A stretch of 64,000 nucleotides of DNA from Ettlia oleoabundans. Its lineage: Eukaryota > Chlorophyta > Chlorophyceae > Chlamydomonadales. Location of the stretch: contig JAAMXP010001457.1 of the NCBI GenBank assembly GCA_019693395.1, forward strand, positions 71,207 through 135,206. The letters are read 5' to 3'. Shown here piece after piece: positions 59,847 through 64,000 of the stretch. The notes beneath the pieces are model-generated. The model searched no databases. It had not been told where the DNA came from and saw nothing but the letters and a program-made list of their open reading frames with translations. Position 1 is the first letter of the stretch, and each line of letters begins with the position of its first letter. The position numbers and the translations under genes are program-made.

Positions 59847-62047
59847 GCCGCATTATCATCTCGCCGAGGGAAAAGCCCTTGACAGGCAGCAGGCCTGACT
59901 GAAGCGCTGGCAGCCTGTGGATCCACACATTCAGAAACGCAAGGTAGCTTTTGCAACCTTCGTAATCGACTCTTTTTTCACAGCTTCACAGCCAGCTGAA
60001 TTGCTTCCATCTGGAAGTGATGATACTGAGTGTACTGTCATACACCATTGGAACCCATTATCACCGTGTCCAGCAGTATCAGATACTGCTGTCCCCAGCT
60101 TTTCAACGTGAAAACTCAACTTCTTTTTTGCCACGTGACTGCCTGTGCATGTGCAGAACAGTCCTTTTTACCTCTGCTTTCATGTCCCGCATCGCTGCAC
60201 GCCGTACTGCTACTGTCCTTCTTCACCTTGAGCTTCCTTTGTCACCGCATTATGCTGCCAACCTTACCATTGTGAAACCAAACATTGTGGACCGTCGATT
60301 GTTGCGTCCCAACAAAGCTGCAAATGCCCGTTTCGCAACGTTGTCAACCGCGTTGTGGCGTGGGGCACAGCTCCCTTCCCCTTCCGCAGCAGCTGCAGCC
60401 CATCCACTACGGCTGCTATGGTGGACTTAAGAAAGCGTCTGTGTGGCAGGGGGCAATGGCGCGCCTCCTGGTCCTGTATGGTGCAGCTCTTGGGTCTCTA
60501 GCCGTTGACTGCCAAAGCTGCAACTGGTCCACCATTGACGTCTATGGCTGGCACCGTTGAACGGCTCACGTGGTTTGCCCGTGGCCAGCTGATGGCCAGC
60601 GGATCAACCTCTGTGGTGTGCAACTGGCAGCGGCTGGCGGCAGCTGGCGGACGTGCGGGTGTAGCAAGTTTGTCTTCCAGACACAACCTGGGCCTGCAAA
60701 TATGCGTAAACCGCAATGGCATGGCTTACGCAGACAGATGCGAGGTTCTCTCCACAGGCAGGGGTTGCAGCAGCCCCTGCCTGCTGGCGCCTGCCATTGG
60801 CAGGCTGGCAGTGCTGCCATGCACTGTTGTGCGTTGAAGCCTCCAGCGGTCCACTACTGTGCACCAGGATGAGCTGAAATGCAAAAAGCGCTGTATACCC
60901 GAGGCCCCCAGTGGCATGGGCCTCCTGAAGATGGCGGCAGCGACACAGCATCCCGCCCGCTGTGGCCGCTGCTGGCAACCAGCCCTCGCGAGGCTGCCGG
61001 CTCTCACTCATAGCCTCCCCACATCCAACATCCCCAATGACATCACTTTTGCAGCGACTCTGTGAATGCCAGTCTGGTAAGGCACGTATGCCGGTAAACT
61101 GGCAGGTAGCGCTGGGCGGTGAGCGGCACTTGCATAACAGCGCCGCCGCCATTGCCGCAATTGGGGAGTGGTGATTGGCGCTATGTGTTATACGTCAAGG
61201 CTACAGCTTACGCGGGAGGAGCGAACAGCAACTGAGATCTTTCAGTTGGATTGAGCTGGAGCCTTGGAGCATCGTGTAGCCCTTGCCTCAGTCAGCACAA
61301 ATACACTATGCCGAACGAGGCCAGTGCTTTAAGACTTGATAATGAGACTCCGGCCGGGGTAGAAGCTTGCTTGAAAAGTGGGTGGCAAAAGTGGGCGGTG
61401 CCGCTGGCTGCGCTGGGCCGCGGAGCCTGGTCGTGTGCAAGGCTGCCTGCCTTGAGGATCTTTGAACTTATTTACTCCTTCAAGTGCGTCCATTCTTTCG
61501 ATATCATTAGCCTCGGCATCTCTTGGGCCTGTAGCGAGGTTAGGCCGCTTGCCGTCGGCGCCTGCCGCTTGGGGGGCGGTAGGCGAGGCGCAAGTTGGGA
61601 GAGCACCATGGCTGGGCGGCTGCCTCTCGGACGGCGGCCGGCATCGCATGGCAAGCAAAGAAGCGTCCATAAGCTCGTTATAGGCGCCCAACCCATGCAA
61701 CCGGAGAATCGGGTTTGCGGCCCGGACATAAAGTGCACCCGTGCAAATCGCCGATTGGCCGAGTCGTCACGAGTGGGCGGCTCCGTGAAGAGGGCTAGGG
61801 GCGTATATCTGAGCGCCAAGCTACACTCAATTAAACAATCAGCAAGCCACCGCGCTGGATTGACCTGCCGCGCCCTCCGTGCTTCCGGCAAAAAGGCCCA
61901 AGCGCTCTTCTGGCTTGAAGAGCGGCCAAGGCCGGCTGAAGAGTGGGCAGGTCCCGCGGAACGCTGAGGTGGAACCCTGAACGAGCGGAGGCCCATCTCT
62001 GGCCGCGGACATGGGAGCCTGTCACAGCGCTCCTGGGGTGAGTTCAG
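59847..62047. other. Gene-poor interval with an atypical GC-rich block
   Basis: 59.85-61.25 kb: no supported gene. A 34-codon ORF at 60456-60560 begins with a signal-peptide-like MARLLVLYGAALGSLAVDC, but no partner exon is evident. 61.30-62.04 kb: sequence open on both strands over more than 700 nt, with short GC-rich words (cggccggc, ggccgaggcc-like) and few of the tgcag tracts typical of local introns. No protein family is recognised in either strand. Confidence 0.4.
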
Positions 62048-63845
62048 GCCGCCGTATGGTCCTCCGAAACTGCGCCACGATCTTGCCCGGCCGTCTAAAT
62101 GGCCCGCCGACCCGTCCGCAAACCTGCAGGCCGTGGCCGACGCCGCGCTCCTCCACGGTGCCGCGAAGCCCCACCAGACAGCAGTTGGCGGTGCCAAGGC
62201 AGCAGAACTGCCGCAAGCGGCAGGAACAGACACAGGTTTTGGCACTCCACAGAAATTTGGTGTCTTGGGGCAGCTAAGTATTGATAGCTCGCAAATTCTG
62301 ACTGCTGCTAGTAACAGCCTGGCATCAGTTGGTGATTCGCCGCCATCGTCAGCACCGCTGTCCATGGTCTTGCCAGCCTTTCCGACTCCGCTCCCACTGC
62401 CAGCCACCCTGGCAACGGTCCAAGAGGGTCAGAGCATGCGGATGAGTCCGAGCATGCAGTCGTTGGTCAAGCAGCCGCAGCCGCAGTATGAGGCCGTCAC
62501 AGTGTAAGTGCATGCAGCGGTTGGGGCAACATCATGCCAGTTGGGTGGGCGCGTTTGTATCCAGCCACTGCCAGTGCTGGGTGCTTCTTTTCTGACCACA
62601 CTCGCCAGCGGCAGCGGGCATCTTACGTGGGTACTGTCCCCTATCCGTGCAGGGTGGTTAGGCAGCTGTTTGACGCTCCAATAGCGGGGGTAGCCCTAAT
62701 CGACGATCAGCTGCAGGCAGAGCCCAGCCAGGGCCCAGTGCAGTGTGATGGCTCGTGCGGCTGCACTCTGCGGAGCTATGCTCGAGGCTTTGACCACACC
62801 TCTCTGCTGGTGGTTGAGGATGCGGCAGAGGATGAAAGGCAAGCACGCAGTGGCTGAGGCCTAGCAAAACAGGGCTGGATGGCAGTGGCTACGGCAGCTT
62901 CTGAAAAAGCGCGGCAACATTAGAGGCCTCCATTCCAATATACCACAGCAGCAGCCCTGGCACAAAAGGGGCTGGGGCGGAAAAGGTCGGCAACCTGCCG
63001 TCCTGTAACCTGCCGTCCTGTAACAAACATCTGCATCCTCAATTGCCTTTTGGTCTGGTTGCCTTGCCGCGCCTGCAGATTCAAGGCCCTACCTCAAGTG
63101 GCGGGCGAGTCTGGCGTGCGTTTTTACGCTGGTGCGCCGCTTCAGTCCATACGCGACGGCCGCCGCTATGGCACGCTATGCGCCATTGACTTTCAGCCCC
63201 GCTCCTTCCCACCGGAGTACTACCAGCTGCTGTGCCGCCTCTCTGACGTCTGCGTGCGCGAGATGGAGCAAGAGCAGGTGAGGGGTGTAGGCTTCTTTTG
63301 GGCATGAGCTGTCCAAAGTCAGGAGAGGCAACCTTTCTGAGGGCAGCATTCCGCCCTTGCGGCTGCGCTGCCATGTGCTGACTTGTTTCCTCCGTGCCTA
63401 TGCAGCAAATGCAGCAGCAGCAGAAAGTGGCGGACAAGCGTTTGCACAGGGCGTTAGAGTGTTTTTTTGGTGGGTAGCGCATTGGTGTCAACGCTCGTGC
63501 CTGCTGCACATGATATGCGCTCGCATGCTGATGTGTTGCGCACCAATGTTGGCCTGCTTGCCTGCCTACCCGCCTGGGCCTTATCGAATCACGCACCTGC
63601 GCCTTTGCCTGCCTACTTTGGTGCATCAGCACAACACACGACTGCCTCTCCACCTGCTCACCTGGCCTGCAGAGGGTGTGGGTCTGCTGGACCTCTCCAG
63701 CTCTGGCTGGCGCGTGCTGTATGCCAACGCTGCCTTCAGGGCCGCAGCCGGTATGCCGCCTCTCCTGGGCCCAGAGGACAGTGCTCCTGCAGTGGATTTC
63801 TGGTCCACGTTTGCGCACGTGACCGACGGGAAGAACTCCCATGCG
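62048..63845 (+). CDS. GAF-PAS sensor protein, N-terminal part (start unresolved, continues beyond window)
   Basis: Exons joined in phase: the open frame ending at 62503, then 62653-62838, 63079-63277, a short exon ending at 63469, and 63673-63845. The first exon is Pro/Ala/Ser-rich and probably disordered (TGFGTPQKFGVLGQLSIDSS). The next two form a GAF domain: VRQLFDAPIAGVALIDDQLQ, SLLVVEDAAEDER, then VRFYAGAPLQSIRDGRRYGT and LCAIDFQPRSFPPEYYQLLC. A helical linker (QQQKVADKRLHRALECFF) leads to a PAS domain: EGVGLLDLSSSGWRVLYANA and AFRAAAGMPPLLGPED. GAF-PAS proteins bind small ligands or chromophores and usually control a C-terminal kinase or cyclase, which would lie outside the window. The start codon was not found. 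The last visible exon ends at a GT donor at 63846. Confidence 0.75.
62839..63078 (+). other. Candidate GC-AG intron in the GAF domain
   Basis: AAG|gcaagc donor and ctgcag acceptor restore the GAF strand order (DAAEDER-FKALPQVAG) in phase. Confidence 0.7.
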
Positions 63846-63940
63846 GTGGGTTTTAGATGCTTGAGATTGCAGGCGGCTGCAGTTGCTTGTATATGAGTGC
63901 CTGCATGAGTGGCAGCTGAAGCGAACTATTACCTTGTGTG

Positions 63941-64000
63941 TTGTGTTGTGTTGTGTTGTGTTGTGTTGTGTTGTGTTGTGTTGTGTTGTGTTGTGTTGTG
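63941..64000 (+). repeat. (TTGTG)n pentanucleotide microsatellite, running off the window
   Basis: Twelve perfect TTGTG units fill the last 60 bases, within the intron after the PAS exon. True length is unknown. Confidence 0.98.

Noticed and set aside
60456..60560. Signal-peptide-like 34-codon ORF as the start of a third receptor kinase
   Set aside because: Its DNA does not align with the start of the receptor kinase or its copy and no following exon could be joined.
61251..61967. Long plus-strand ORF of 238 codons
   Set aside because: It overlaps a longer minus-strand ORF, has no recognisable domain, low protein-like complexity and no splice partners. Open frames on both strands point to base composition.
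61472..62407. Minus-strand ORF of 311 codons
   Set aside because: Its 5' part lies antisense to the first exon of the GAF-PAS gene and the rest is antisense to another open frame. It has no motif and is rich in Arg, Ser and Pro, as in shadow frames of GC-rich DNA.

Overview
The window looks like nuclear DNA of a green alga (Chlorophyta, probably a trebouxiophyte). Genes are densely packed on both strands and broken into many short exons by introns of roughly 100-300 nt. The sequence is GC-rich, with Ala, Gln and Gly homopolymer tracts in proteins. TGTAA-type 3' signals follow several genes. The gene content is eukaryotic and plant-like: NOP53, ALG9, AP-4 beta, plastid-type phosphoserine phosphatase, a B3-domain factor and an RH24/DDX42 helicase. 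No species can be named from the sequence alone, and no CRISPR array, operon, tRNA or rRNA was found.

Layout. 0-15 kb: the 3' part of NOP53 (+) converges on an unknown gene (-). ALG9 (-) and AP-4 beta (-) follow. 15-29 kb: a BBOF1-like coiled-coil gene (+) diverges from AP-4 beta. Phosphoserine phosphatase (-) and the DDX42-type helicase (+) share a 261-bp divergent promoter gap. 28.7-39 kb: a small charged protein (-), an unknown multi-exon membrane protein (+), a CDIN1-type nuclease (+) and an MECR-like oxidoreductase (+). 39-47 kb: a B3-like gene (-) diverges from a D-2-hydroxyacid dehydrogenase (+) that carries a Gln-rich insert. 46.8-49.6 kb has no convincing gene. 49.6-60 kb: a receptor-like kinase of about 1,050 residues (signal peptide, duplicated ectodomain unit, one membrane span, TKL-type kinase), then a decayed tandem copy that has lost its middle. 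60-62 kb is gene-poor, with an odd GC-rich block open on both strands. 62-64 kb: the start of a GAF-PAS sensor protein that runs off the end.

Most genes are independent housekeeping functions: ribosome assembly, N-glycan assembly, vesicle coats, serine synthesis and splicing. The unusual part is 49.6-64 kb, where a membrane receptor kinase, its degraded paralogue and a GAF-PAS sensor lie together. The window also has at least six candidate GC-AG introns, three of them in one gene. Exon boundaries were placed by hand from splice consensus and reading phase, so each needs transcript confirmation. CDS coordinates give the genomic span from start to stop, introns included.
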